64,000 bases of DNA from Chinchilla lanigera. Lineage: Eukaryota > Chordata > Mammalia > Rodentia > Chinchillidae. The translations under genes and the position numbers were made by a program. Under the pieces are notes generated by a model. The model ran no database searches, had not been told where the DNA came from, and was given only the letters and a program-made list of their open reading frames with translations. Of this stretch, positions 24,355-36,829 are shown piece after piece; within the stretch, counting starts at the first letter, position 1, and each line of letters starts with the position of its first letter. The DNA lies in the NCBI RefSeq assembly GCF_000276665.1, contig NW_004955433.1, positions 20,174,371-20,238,370 on the forward strand, in the 5' to 3' direction.

Positions 24355-24607
24355 GAAGAAGCTATGGGTGATTCTGCATTGGTCAGTATCGTAAGCATCA
24401 TGTGGCAGAAAAGGATGTGAGGTTGGGATTTTAATTAAGGTTTTAATAATATACATTGTAAGATACATAATTCATTTGACCTAGAGCTTGTTGGCTAAAT
24501 AATCTAACTTCAGCTTTCCTCCCATTCATTGCACCATTGTATTTAAATTTAGGACATTTTGTATTATTTCAAGTGAAATCTAAGTATAGAAAAGTGTAAC
24601 TATCTAT

Positions 24608-24734
24608 AGTGTTTACTATATATATATATATTTTTTGGTTTTTCTCCAGTACCAGGAACCGAACTCACGACCTTGCGCTTGCCAGGCAGGTGCTTTGCCG
24701 CTGAGCTAAATCCCCAGCCCAGTGTTTACTATAT
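24608..24734 (-). mobile_element. ID SINE, young-looking, with target-site duplication
   Basis: The plus strand reads CTCCAGTACCAGGAACCGAA, CACGACCTTGCGCTTGCCAG, GCTGAGCTAAATCCCCAGCCC. The body is 24622-24720. AGTGTTTACTATAT is duplicated perfectly at 24608-24621 and 24721-24734. Confidence 0.95.
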
Positions 24735-25089
24735 GTTAATTATCCCAAATCATTAAGCAATATCAAAATTTTGGAAATGAATGTTGCAAGGGACATTGGA
24801 TAGCATTAGGAAACATTATCAAATTTGACCTTTTCCTCATACCATGTAAAAGCTAACCTTGAGAAGAATCAGAGACCTAGGAGGCCATGAAAAATGTGTA
24901 AGGGTTGAGGAGGAGCAGGGACATTCTTATTAAACTGGATAAAGAAGCAAATGAAAGGTGTGATGTACAACAAACTGTAATGTACAACAAACATTTAAAT
25001 ATGCAGAACACAACAGTACATAAATCATATAGAAAATGGACCAGAGACAGAAATAAATCTATAAATAGATAAGATAGATATTAGCTATA
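24735..25089. other. Unassigned sequence
   Basis: AT-rich, with no recognised exon or repeat. It may include the decayed left part of the following L1M. Confidence 0.5.
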
Positions 25090-25600
25090 TGAATGAATGA
25101 TAACATACATAATAATAAATGCAAACTAAAACAGCATTGAAATCTTACATCTCCTTCAGATTGCTCACAATCCAACAATTTGAATAGATGAGTTTGGCTT
25201 TTACCCTAGAATCCAGTTAACACAAAATGGTAAAAACTTGTGGACAGGCTTTACCAACATCTACCAAAACTCTTTGTGCATTTATCCTTTGATCTAGCAA
25301 ACTAACTTCTAGGAAATTAAACCAGCTACACTTTCAATAAAACAAAAGTAGAGACATACAAGATTTTGCTATGCAGCTTTATGTGTAAACACAGCACATT
25401 TGCTGAACACATCATTTCATATGCCATGGATGGTTTCTTTCAAATTCATAAAGATGTCCATCAATTAATATAAAGCAATTCTAAAGTTTTAAATTCAGAA
25501 AGTCAAATGCTTCAAAGTGTGTATTGCAGGGTACTTTTCTTTATGAAAAAAGAGGGGAAATAAAATATATGTGAAAACATTTTTTGTATTTTGATTTTTA
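25090..25600 (+). mobile_element. L1M (MC/ME-like) 3' end, degraded
   Basis: Word order follows an old L1 ORF2 end: AAATGCAAACTAAAACAGCA, TCCTTTGATCTAGCAAACTA, ACTTCTAGGAAATTAAACC, GATGTCCATCAATTAATATA, then a T-rich 3' UTR-like close near 25580. Identity is low and no frame is open. The family level is inferred. Confidence 0.6.
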
Positions 25601-28600
25601 TAGTTATGGGAACAGACAATTTCAAATTTCTTCAAATGCAGTTTGCGCTAATGAGTAAATGCATGTCTGCTGAAAATGGATTCCTATTGAAAAAGGAAGT
25701 GGGTACAAACATAGGAAGTCATAATTGAGTTGGAGTGAATATTATGTAGGTTTTCACATTAAATCTGTAAGCATACTTAGATGTATTCATTTTTTTCAAC
25801 TCAGGAAACCACCTAAAAGTAACATCAGTTGTCATAGTAATGAGCATCCCTAGTATTAAGATCTTGGCTTGTAAGAATTTCTTGCCACCAAAAAAAAAGC
25901 AAGAGTCTGGAAAACACAGCTGATTTGAATCCCAGGACAGGGAGAGTGTAACATGAACTTTGGTCATTTAACTTTCTCAGAAAGTGTTAAAAGAATTGTG
26001 AAATGATGAAGACTTAAAAGAAAAAAAGACCCAAGAGCTAATCCAAAGGGTCTTCCATAGCAAATGTGGATAAGTCCATTACCAAAATAAACAGAGAAAA
26101 TTATGGATTATAACATTTCAATTTAAATGTGTATGCATTATTTCATTTTGACATTAAATAAATGATAAACACATAAATATATAGCTTTAAAATAAGAAAC
26201 TGAAGAGAATAAAAATAATGTCCTAACAGTTAAATGCCAGGTTTTAATGGCAACATGAGTGATGGAAAAGGAAATCATTATGCAATTCTCCTCAGTTTGT
26301 TCCTTGCAAATGCCTTGGGGAAGGAATGTTGACAAAAGCAATGGTGCATTATCTTAAAAGTCTACCCCGAGGTTTCCCTTATGTGGAAAGGAAAGTAGAA
26401 ATCCTTACCATAGAAAATTCCAAAACTCACTAATAGTTCACAATAAATGCCACTGCAAGGACCAGCAGTCTACTTTGTGCCTTTTACTATACCTGATGCT
26501 TCCTTTGTGCCATGCACTGGCAAGGGAATTATTACTGAATCTCAACTCTAGAAGTACTAGACAACATCACAATTGAGGAGTAGCTATAACAATTTAGCTA
26601 CTGATTCAGAAAGTCAGTGTTATGTCAAACTAAAGGCAAGAGGCAACTTCAAATTACAAGAAGTCTAAATTATGTAGAAAACTACAAGGCCAATTGAGCT
26701 CCTAAGCTATATTTTCTATTAGATGGAGGAGATGATAACAACATCATGGATATGGTACATATCTAACTTACAAGTGGAAAGTGTGTGGATTATTGTACCA
26801 TGATGGAGAAAAACAGAGTAAGCCTTATACATGATCTTCACTTCATGCAATATGTGTGGTTGAGGTGATAGCTAATAGGTACAATATGGAGGAAAATGAG
26901 AATAAAACGTCTCCATGAAAGATATGGTGAAGTCTACAGTAAGTGTTCTACATTTATTTTTCTAAATAATATTATGATTGAATTAAGATGCAGATATTAG
27001 CAAGAAAATATTACTTTAAAAAGATGTCTCTTAGTTAAGTAACACTTTTCCCCAAACATGTGTTACTTTAGGTGATTGCTGGTGAAACTTTTAGAGACTG
27101 AATGCTCAAACTACAATGCCAAACCCACTCATTTACCTTAACGTGCCAACACTGCAATTAAACCTGCATAGTGAGATTCTAGTTTAGAGCAAACCACTGT
27201 TATCTGGTGTTCAGCTGCTGGGAGATTGGGCTCTACTGTCAGCAGTGAGGACTCTGCATGGTAGCTTCTGCACACACACCGTTTCGCTATTTTAGACATT
27301 TAAAATAATTGTTATTTTACAGGCTTAAATTGATGAGTATTTTATCCTAATAAACATTTTACCCTAAAGGTTAAACCACAATGATTATTTCTTAATTTTA
27401 AAAATAAAAGGAGGAAAGCATTAACAGGCAACCTTTACAAAATAGCAAAAGAACAGTATAGACAATACAGAGTTACAAAGTGGTAGGAAATTAACAATGC
27501 TTGTTGTATTGCATATTGATAGCTTCAAAGTGTTTTCTCATGAAAACAGATAGAGATATGAAATACCGATCAAAGTATCATAAAATAACTTTGGAAAATT
27601 GGCCAGTGTTTTTATGCTTTGCTGCTATGTGACTGCCTGTATTTATTGTTGCTGAAACTTATGCAACTATACATTAAAAAAAATTGTTCTATATAAATGC
27701 ATATCTATAGAAAAATAATTCACTTGAATTCTTCAAGTATTTACATATGGATGAGAAACCCAACATATGGACAATTATGTAGAACAAATGTTTTTAAAAA
27801 ATATATCTACAATGACAAGAATGAAAGTCAATTCTTGATAGTTTACAGTATCAATAGGGATTTAGATGATATCTGATTTTAACATGAATATGTATACATG
27901 TTTATATGAATGATGAAGTAATTCTCCATCATATTCTGAAAATTGAGCGTATTACACAGTTCTGTTTCTTCAGAGAAATTTCAAAACAACTTTAATTCCC
28001 AATAGCCTACCTAATTTGAAAAACAAGATAATTTCAATTTGTAAAGTTTAACTCACCTTCTTTAAAAGTTAGGAACTAACTTCTTCCAATTTTGCTGTCA
28101 ACCTCTAGGTGAAATGTATCAAAAGTTTGCATAGTAATTTTTTCCATTAAAATGCAAATCAGTTTTCCTCAGTGACAAATATTAAATTAAAACTCTCATA
28201 TTAAATGGAGACATGCCTTAATGGTTGCATATTTAAAATCAATCCTATGTTAAGATCTGAGTTATGGGGTTATACCATGAGTTAAATTTGTAAAAATTGT
28301 TTCTAATATTATTTCATGCTTGATAATGTGATTTTCTAATGAGGAAGAGATTTTAATTATTAACACAGGTTATTAATTAATATTTCAAGTAAATATTTAT
28401 TTTTATTTTGAAATCTTATGTATAGGCTTATAATTTTAACAAAGAATAAATCATCAAAGAACTTGACAGTAAAATGGTATATTTCTGCAATTAAGAGGAA
28501 CCTGAGATCTTGGATATGGGTAGAGTTTATAGTAATAATTTAACTGATATGTTATTGATGTACTAGTGATAATCTGGAATAGCTCAATAAATACCATATC

Positions 28601-29570
28601 GTATTGTGCATTGGCTTCTGGAATGAAAAAAAAATAAACCGTGATTTTAAAAAGTGTACATCTGTTCAGTGATGAACTTCCTAAAAGAAAATTGCAGCAT
28701 CCAAAAAGGTCTAGAGTTTGGTTAATGATAAGCTTGTCAGTGTTGTATCAATCAGGACCCGGATGACTGAACATATTTAAGACTCCAGTGTACGAAGAAA
28801 ATGGAGCAATCATGACTTTTCATCAATGAAAAAGCTCATAGATCATGTTGTAATATCCACATCTGCCCTGCACTTTTGTATGTTGCTCTAATTTTTAAAC
28901 TCAAATTCTCTACACTTCATTAAAATGAAATTTAATTTTGTTGTCATCCTCAACTTTTATTTTTCTGCTTAACAATGCAAGAGAAAACGTATTTGTTCTT
29001 CATCCAATATCTATATATGAAAATTCCTGAATTATAAAAACCTTATTCAGTTACTTATGTATCCTTGAGGTAAATAGCAGCGTTGTTCATCTTAGCACAT
29101 CAGGTTCATGTGATCAAATTAGGACCAAATCAAATTCAGAAAAAGAATAATACTGTCTGGGAAAAGCAAATCCATGTAACCACACCGTCAGCCTGTCTGA
29201 TCTCATATATGGATATTTTCTCCAAGATCTTGTAGTTATCCTATATATTTTTCAGCCAAATTATTCTGTCACTAAAATTATGCCTTCATTACAAATTACG
29301 GATAACTAGAGGTGTGGAATGATAAGATGCGTGTTTTCCTTTCTGCATGCTTACCTAATATTAGTATCTACAAAGTCTTTGATGAGCACAAACAGAAAGA
29401 GAAAGAAATCACTCAGAACCAAGTAAAGAAACTTTGGAGCTGAGCATGTCATTCGGGATTGACAGTCTTTTACACTGTACTGTTTCTCTGAACTACGTAG
29501 GACTGAAGCTGAGGTCACTGTACCACTGATCTGTAGCCTCATTTTTATTCTTAAGGTGAGATCATGCTAA
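25601..29570. other. Four kilobases of unassigned AT-rich sequence
   Basis: No exon, RNA gene or confident repeat was recognised. A segment near 26440-26530 (TACTTTGTGCCTTTTACTAT, TTTGTGCCATGCACTGGCAA) loosely resembles MIR/L2 wording but is too weak to call. Its last five bases (GTTGC) are the left copy of the next LTR's target-site duplication. Confidence 0.55.
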
Positions 29571-29960
29571 GTTGCTGCTATGATTTTGATCTAGAATGCC
29601 TTCTTCTCTTCTTTCTCCTATGTGTGCACACTGATTCGATTATGGGGGCACTAGATTCATCAACATGTTCACCTATTGCAGAGCTTAGCAGCTGAACATG
29701 CTCTTTGGAGGTGGGTCCTGGTTAGAGGCTGGTCACTGGGAGAATGACCAGAAAGGGTGTATTCTTGTCCTATGTTCCTCCCTTCTTTCTCGGTTTTTTG
29801 GCTGCTGTGGTTTAAACATATTTTCATCTGCCATCCTGTTTCTGCCTCAGGGCCCACCAGTAATGAACTGAAATTGTAACGCAAATTAAACCTGTCCTCC
29901 TTCAAATTATGCCTATCAGATATTTTGTCCCAGTGATAGGAAAGCAGCTCAGACAGTTGC
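29571..29960 (+). mobile_element. MaLR LTR with perfect 5-bp target-site duplication
   Basis: The LTR is 29576-29955, from TGCTATGATTTTGATCTAG to AGCAGCTCAGACA. GTTGC flanks it at 29571-29575 and 29956-29960. The poly(A)-signal block is altered (GCAAATTAAACCTGTCC near 29881). It is a solo LTR. A 78-codon minus-strand frame inside is incidental. Confidence 0.9.
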
Positions 29961-30460
29961 CCAGGTTGAATATTGGTCAGTCATTAAAAAAGATAAAATT
30001 CTGTCACGTGAAGCACAATATATGAAACAGAAGGACATTTTTTTAAGAGAAATAAATCAGAAAAAGACAAATACCCCGTGTTCTCTTTCACGTGGTTACA
30101 AATACAAATTAATCTAAGTGTAAAATAACCCCATTGGAAGATGCAAAGGAAGAGTGCAGGATAAGGGGAGGTAGCACCACTTGTACCACGACACAGTTAG
30201 AAGGAAGGAGTAAATTATTCCCTACTGCAGCGCAGTGGAATAAATATAGTCCACAACAACCATACTATAAATTTAATGACTACCTAGAAAAAATAACTCA
30301 AAGTTTCCAAATATAAAATGATAAACACAGGAGAATGCTAATCACCCAAAATTATTCAGAGCATGTTATATGCATATGTTTGCACGTCACTTTATACTCC
30401 ACTCTAAGTACAGTTATTATATATTAATCAAAATTATGTGGGACATAAAACAATTGATCT
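29961..30460 (+). mobile_element. L1MA-type 3' end
   Basis: Directly right of the MaLR LTR: CATTAAAAAAGATAAAATTC, TGTCACGTGAAGCACAATA, AAGAGAAATAAATCAGAAAA, GACAAATACCCCGTGTTCTC, GATAAACACAGGAGAATGC. These parallel the L1MA ORF2 end and 3' UTR in order. No matching L1 sequence was seen left of the LTR, so the LTR may mark the L1 truncation point. Confidence 0.8.
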
Positions 30461-31783
30461 TTAGGGTGATTTCCTAGTAACAGTATTTTAGGAAAACTGT
30501 TTTATTTCCTTTGTGTCCTTTCTAGCACAAGCACATTGTCATTGTTTCTCTAACTGAAATAAATATTTCCCTGGTACTAATCTGGTCCCAGGCAAGCCAT
30601 TGATTGATGGATCGACTGTGTTGTTTTAGTATAAAGACTGCCTTGATCTGAATTTTAACCTTTTCTCTCTCCTTTGTTTACTTGTTTGTTTGCTTTGTCT
30701 TCTTGAGACTAAAATTTATATTTGGGAATATTCCTCTTCCTACAACATTCTTTTTCTCCATGTTTATTTTTCAAAGATCACCAAGGCTATGCCATAGTAC
30801 TTGTTGAACTTTAGATGAATATCTTAAAGATGCATGCAGCAAAAACATCAGAGCATACTGTAGAACAACTGATTAAAACAATGAATGTACTGAATATCTA
30901 TAATAATATTTGTCCTGCAAAAAATTGATTTTATTAGAGAGGCATCTATGTGATTTTAACTGGTAGTTCTGATCACTTTTTTCTTCTTCACTTCTTCCTC
31001 CTCCTCTTTCCACTTCTCCTTATTCTACTTTTCTTTACAGAAAAAGAAAGCTTTAATTGAAAAGGGAGAGAAATTGGGATGGGATTTCAGCTTAGGAAAA
31101 GAAAAGCTGAAGCATGCACATCTCCGATGGAGGAAAGTCAGATTGAGCTATATAGTTGCATATTTTTGAGAGCAAATCAGAGGGCAGAGTGTACATTATA
31201 CACTGTTTGTTTGCCCATAACTCCACTATCATGAATTTAGTTCAGTGGAGTATGTTTCATAATTTAACCCAAGCAGAAATTCATAGACTGTGTATATAAC
31301 TTGTACGCTGTGGTGTAAATAATTCACAAAATTATGCCTAATACCAATACACTATGTGGACCAAGAATGCAACAAAATCATATTTATTAAAACATTCTGT
31401 AGGTTACACTTATGAGAAATAAGGAAAATGGAGAGAGAGAGGGAAAGAGAGACAGACAGATAAATGCATGTAATGTAAATTGATTCAAATAATAAAAGTT
31501 GAGGACAAGCAATTTTGCATTCAGTGTACTAATAATTTTAGATACATGCTTTCTTTCCATACTCAAGAGAAACCCATGAAACTGAGACTCAAAATCATTA
31601 GGCAATGTTCTTATTTTATGAATTTAGACCATGATAGTGGCAGGATACAAACCAAGACATTCAATATAGAATTTATATTCTCTACATGTCCAGTGATGCA
31701 GCACAATTTTTCTGCTCCTGAACTCCCTGCAGCCTCTCTGAAATCCTGGGAATATAATCACAAGGAGTTAAATCCTTAGTCTC
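30461..31783. other. Unassigned sequence
   Basis: AT-rich, with a pyrimidine-rich patch at about 30976-31035 and a GA/GACA patch at 31427-31470. A 99-codon frame at 31480-31779 shows no domain and is treated as chance. Confidence 0.55.
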
Positions 31784-32130
31784 TGCTATAGTTTGGAGAA
31801 GGCTTGAGCATTCTCCTCAGAGGCTGATGGAGAAGCTTGGTCTGCAATGTGGCAATGTTAAGTAGTAAAACTTTTAAAAGGCAGAGCTTAACACAATCAA
31901 CAAAACCCCTGGGGTACTACCCTGAGTCTCTCAGAGTGAATTAGTACCCAAGAGACAAAACTGTTAGGAAAAATTAAACCTAACCTCTAAAATCACTCTA
32001 CCTTCTTGTCCTGCCTCGTGATCTCTCGTGGATATGCCCTCATCACTGCAATGCCATGTGTCAGGAGGCTCTTATTAGACTCAATAGCTTTCTCTTTTTA
32101 CACGTTGCCTAGCATGTGGTCTTTTGCCAT
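31784..32130 (+). mobile_element. MaLR LTR, 5' part only
   Basis: It starts TGCTATAGTTTGGAGAAGGC. It then has GGCAATGTTAAGTAGTAAAA and AAAGGCAGAGCTTAACAC, and a middle CATCACTGCAATGCCATGTG typical of MaLR LTRs. The AATAAA block and terminal CA are missing, so the 3' end is deleted or unrecognisable. Confidence 0.7.
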
Positions 32131-33219
32131 GACGATGGGGAATGGACGGATATAATCTCTCACTAGTCTGCATTCTTGTCTCTCTTCCTCTCCACATCCC
32201 CTGACTTCCACACTTGACAATCAAGATGGGCATATCTGAGCAAATTTATGTTTCAATGAGCCAAATAGGTACAGTGCTAATTGCAATAACATCACTGTTC
32301 TCTTAAATACTGTAGGTCATTTTCATCTATAAATTCTGCAAGTAGAGGCTGAGAAGCCCAGGTACTGTTTTGTTTTAAATTCTATTTTAGTTTTTCTTTT
32401 AGACAGTTGTATTTTAAAATCTTGTAGTCTGGTTAATTGGTTAATTCCAACCAATTCCAACCAAGGGTCCAAATATATTCTGGGTGTATGGGGAAAGGAT
32501 AAGTGAATGAAAGAAATAATTGCAAGCATGATAATAATCATGACATATGAATGCATTTCGAGAGGCTCTTTCACACTGGAAATTTCAGGATAGCTTCTAT
32601 CAATCAGTGTGCTAATCATGGAATACCCTAATCTGTTTTGTCCTCAAGAGTCCGCAGGAAGATTTATAGTTAAGAAAGAAATAACAGAAAAATGGTGAGA
32701 GAGAGAGTATGTACCTATTGTAAAGAATGGCAAATGGGATTTGTACAATGAACAAAAAGAATGTATACCTTTTTATTGAATGTTATCTACAAAAATTATA
32801 TTTTTGACAAATTTGGCAGTCAAAAAAGAAGGGATTTCTTTGTGTTAATGAATTTGGCAAAAGTGACCACAATATATCAATATAAAAAGCCTGAAAATAT
32901 AGGTGAATCTGAAATGGGAACTTTCATTGTCTTTTGGGAATGTTTCATTTAAACACTTGTGAAAACCGAGATGCAGAAAGTAAAATATCTGTGGTTGTTA
33001 GTAGTAATGATTTTTAAACCAGGATCATTAACCAAACAGATTTCTGAAAGAACCGGGGGTAAATGCTGTTGAAATAGCACACACGTTTAGAAGGATGGTG
33101 AGATTGAAAAAAGAATAAAAGAGAGCGAGAAATATTGACTGCTGATTGAAGAGTTCAACCTCAAAAATATTGACTTGCAACTTTTAAGTAGATGAACTCT
33201 TAGGGGAAGACACACAGAA
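32131..33219. other. Unassigned sequence
   Basis: No confident repeat or exon. A short (GA)n patch lies at about 32696-32708. A 98-codon minus-strand frame at 32323-32619 has no recognisable feature. Confidence 0.55.
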
Positions 33220-33600
33220 AGAGTCATTGACCGGGATCCAAAGTCTTAACACATTCTTTCTTTTAGAGAAGCAAGACTGAACTCTGAGCTCATATTGAAT
33301 TCACAGGAGCTTTCAGGGAGTTCAGATTAGCACATCAGGGGGTAAAGCAAGATCAGATTGTGGCCTTTTAATGCTCTCTGTGTTCAGCGCTTTAGAAGTC
33401 AGTGGGAAGGCACAGTGTCGAGAAACTCAATAGGGGCAATGAATGAGGAGCGTGCATCTGTATCCTTTTTTGCCTTGTGTGGCAGACTAAACCCCTGTAT
33501 AATAAATGAGCTAATTTATCATTTGCAACTCATTATTAGAAATCATCCTGGTAAGCACATTATTAATAGTGTATTGTGTGTAACTTTTTGATAACTCCCC
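33220..33600. other. Repeat-free block with TAAT-rich core; candidate conserved non-coding element
   Basis: High-complexity sequence unlike any repeat I know. It contains a cluster of homeodomain-type words around 33500-33570 (GAGCTAATTTATCATTTGC, AACTCATTATTAG, CACATTATTAATAG) and several CpG upstream (AGCGCTTTAG, GTGTCGAG, GAGCGTGC). A 77-codon frame across it looks incidental. Function is inference. Confidence 0.35.
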
Positions 33601-34174
33601 AAAGTGCTCATGTTTTCAACTGTGTTTGAAAAAGACAACTCAGATATAAATCCAACTGCACATTTTCTCCTTTTGAAATAGGATGCAACTTACTATCTCT
33701 GACCTCAGTCCTTGAACTTCATAGGATAAGAATACTATTTTATAAGATAGTCATGAATAGCACATGGAATGACATGCTTACAGCCCCTACACTGGTATTT
33801 GATGTGAAAAGATAGCTCAGTACTTGCTAGGTTCTTTCTTGTTTTGTTTCATTTGCATATTGCTAATAATAGAAAGACTAAAATGTGACAGTTTTTAAAG
33901 GTAAAAGAATATAATAAATATAAAATTGATCTATTTGGTCATTTTGTTAATTCAATTATTTAAAACTAAGTAATCAAATACTAACTGGATTGCAAAGATT
34001 TTTAATAAACTAAAATAGAGCTATCTTTGAAAGAGTTCCATGTAATTTCACTGAAATCTATTTAGGTGTCTGTGAGATTGTAGATATTTCAGAGAAGGTC
34101 TCAGGTTCCAAAATAATATTGCATGGGTAAGGATCCAATCTCTTTTTGATTCTAATATTTAAAACTTATAACCT
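33601..34174. other. Unassigned sequence
   Basis: AT-rich with no recognised repeat or exon. Confidence 0.55.
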
Positions 34175-34245
34175 GGGGCTGGGGATTTAGCTCAGCGGCA
34201 AGGTCGTGAGTTCGGTTCCCGGTACCGGAGAAAAATCAAAACCAA
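34175..34245 (+). mobile_element. ID SINE with internal deletion
   Basis: It begins GGGGCTGGGGATTTAGCTCA and reads GCGGCAAGGTCGTGAG. The section between the A box and the anticodon-arm region (CGCCTGCCTGGCAAGCGC in other copies) is missing. The B box region and GGTACCGGAG end are otherwise perfect. The join lies at a GGCAA word present on both sides of the missing segment in full copies. No target-site duplication was found. Confidence 0.92.
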
Positions 34246-34926
34246 ATTAATGTTCATATTTCCACACAATGACTATCAATTTTTGCATTGGTTGAGGTGA
34301 AGGATGATACTGTCTTACCTGGTTTATTAGAAATGAAGACTGGAGGAAACTCAGGCAGTTACTGGATTGCTAAGGTTCAAAACCAGCACAGTGACAATGC
34401 TAAAGAGGGAACTGAATTAAGGGAAGAGGAGAAGTTCTGAGTTTGTGTACTAGGTATTTCACTGCAGGTACAGTAAGATTTCACAGTCATTGAGTTTGCA
34501 TGGCTTGCACCATATTATCTGAAAGGGTTATAAGAAGTGCACCTCACAGTGATTAGAGTGATACTTGAAAGACAAAAATGAGCACCAGTTTGCTTATGTG
34601 GCCCCATTCCACCTCCTCCTTACTTTTATTCAAGATTTATTGAAGACTGAAATTACAAGTTTTGTCATGTGCCTCTCAGTAGCAACTCCTGAAGAGTCTT
34701 ATAATTAAGACTGAAAGTAACAGATGCCTTTCTACTTAGGAAGAATTTGATATATGAGAATTAGGATTTCATTCACTCACCTTTGCAAGCTTAGAAAAAC
34801 TATTACAGATTCCAAAACATTTGATAGCCAGAGATCTTGTCTCAGAAATATGTTCAGGGTGCACCTATGCCAAAAGAATGCTTAACAATTCAAATTATTT
34901 TACAGGTAGGTCCGAATAACCTACCA
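34246..34926. other. Unassigned sequence
   Basis: No repeat or exon recognised between two ID SINEs in the same orientation. Confidence 0.55.
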
Positions 34927-35010
34927 GGGGCTGGGGATTTAGCTTAGCGGCACAGTGCCTGCCTGGCAAGCGCGAGGTCATGAGTTAGATTCCTGGTACC
35001 AAAAAAAAAA
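34927..35010 (+). mobile_element. ID SINE, slightly diverged
   Basis: GGGGCTGGGGATTTAGCTTA, then GCCTGCCTGGCAAGCGCGAG, a mutated B box region (GAGTTAGATTCC), GGTACC and ten A. No clear target-site duplication was found. Confidence 0.93.
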
Positions 35011-35970
35011 CAATTCTGAAACCAAACAACGTAACAAATATTTACATTCTGAGGATTTAGTGCTCATTTTAAAATTGCATGCAAACAAAGGAAAACTGAA
35101 ACATTTGGATTTCATGGAGCAATTTCTCAGTTACCTATTTTAATGCTGCTGTTGAGAATAGAATCCTAATGATCCAAGAAGTACAATTCATTTCAAACTA
35201 CAACCGATAATATCATCTCTCACAGTTTGATCTCTGCATTTGTGTTCCCCTGACCTGCTAACACATGGAAAATTTTCTAGGTGGGTATATAAGTGCAAAT
35301 TCTCCATGTTCAGGCTGGTTGTTCTCACATCTGGAATAGAATGGTCACAGTACTGGTGAAAAAACATTTCAAGGTTGCTTGAGAAAGGTATTGACAATTT
35401 CAAAGTATACTGTGTCAGCAAAGTGCAGGAAAATCAGACATTGTCAAGCTATTCTCAAACTGCTGTTCTTTATGCATTTGAACACTACAGTCAAATCAGA
35501 ATCCTCATGATACATGACTTCCCAGTTTGTCAGAAGTGTTTATTTCAATTCTTATACATTAGATTCACAAATAATACTTGTCCCATTCTGCTCTTTGCAA
35601 ATAAGAAATGAGATCTTTTTTTAACTTTTTTCTTTTAAAGAGAGTACTCTTTAGAGAGTGACAAACAAACAAACAAACAAAAAATACAACAGTAGAACCA
35701 TACCAGCATCATGAACATAATCAAATCAAAGCAAGAACATTCAAAGTGATACAGGGTCTCAAAACAAAATAATACAAATCAACAGTGGTTGCTACATTAC
35801 CTATCGCTATCCTCAATTACATTTCTCAGATTACCAGATGTAAGAATGAAAGATTGCTCAAACCATTAAAGAGAATAAGAAAATAATTCCTTGATAAAAA
35901 AGTAGAGGTAATACAGAGTTTCGCTAGACAAGATGGTAGGAGCTCAACATTGTAATTCCATTGCATATTG
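35011..35970. other. Unassigned sequence
   Basis: No confident repeat. A short (CAAA)n patch lies at 35661-35681. Frames of 77-78 codons on both strands near 35188-35611 look like chance. Decayed L1 may begin before 35971. Confidence 0.5.
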
Positions 35971-36275
35971 TTACTTTCAAATCAGAATACTAAAACTAGA
36001 CCCATGTCTTTCACCATGCACTAAATTAAAGTCAAAATGGATCAAAGATATAACTATTAAAACAGAAACACTAAATTTATTGGAAAAGAAAGTAAGTGAA
36101 AATCTTGACAGCATTGGGGTAGGCGGAGAGTTGATGAACAAAAACCAAACTGCTCTGGAAATACTTTAAAGAATCAACAGGGATCTCATCTTATTGAGAA
36201 GAACTTAGATCTTAAAATGGTTTGTACGTTTATAGTACAAGTTTCAAATGTAAGAACTTAAGACGTCACCACTAT
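35971..36275 (+). mobile_element. L1 ORF2 C-terminal fragment
   Basis: A nearly open plus frame across 35933-36169 gives peptide words typical of the L1 ORF2 tail. LDPCLSPCTKLKSKWIKDIT is followed by a spaced 'LLEKK' and 'GELMNKNQTA', matching the known pattern 'DPYLSPYTK... RWIKD... LEE... G..F..K.P'. The enzyme would be the endonuclease/reverse transcriptase of a LINE, but this piece lacks both catalytic domains. It is a dead fragment. Confidence 0.85.
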
Positions 36276-36829
36276 ATCCTAAAAGTAAATAAAACAACTG
36301 AAAACATGAACAAAATTCTTAGGTCTGTAAGAAAAATGAGGTCATAGGGCAAAACACTGCCCTCTATATTTTAAAGGTATTCAAGAATACAGAAAATCAT
36401 TCTATCTGCACAGAATTTCATGAACTGAAACTTCTACTGATTAAAAAAACGATACTTGGCTTCATTTTAATGCTCATATTTTTAGCAACCAAAGTCTCCT
36501 GCTTCAAACTTTCACAGGTCCAAACTTTACAAGTGTTTCCTTTCAGCAATGTTTTTTCAAATTATTCAGCGTTCTGTTTTGGTCCGGTTTCTCATGGCAA
36601 TCATGGCTAAAACACTTCAGCAATAACCATGCTAGCCTGCCTTAAAATTTCCTCCACTAGATTAATTAGTCTGCCACTCTTATTATTAGTCCCCCTCAAA
36701 GTTGCAGACAAGAGCAATATATAGACAAGTTTTCTGCCAGAGGATAATACACATCTAAGTCTTGAGTCTAAATGCCAGTGGAACTCTTATTTTCAAATGA
36801 AATCTTCTGATCCTGGTCTTCACTGTCTG
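36276..36829. other. Unassigned; possibly MaLR internal sequence
   Basis: No firm match. Its position next to the minus-strand MaLR internal-like sequence suggests it may belong to the same element. Confidence 0.4.

Noticed and set aside
26440..26530. MIR or L2 fragment
   Set aside because: Two short words fit, but their order and spacing are too weak to call.
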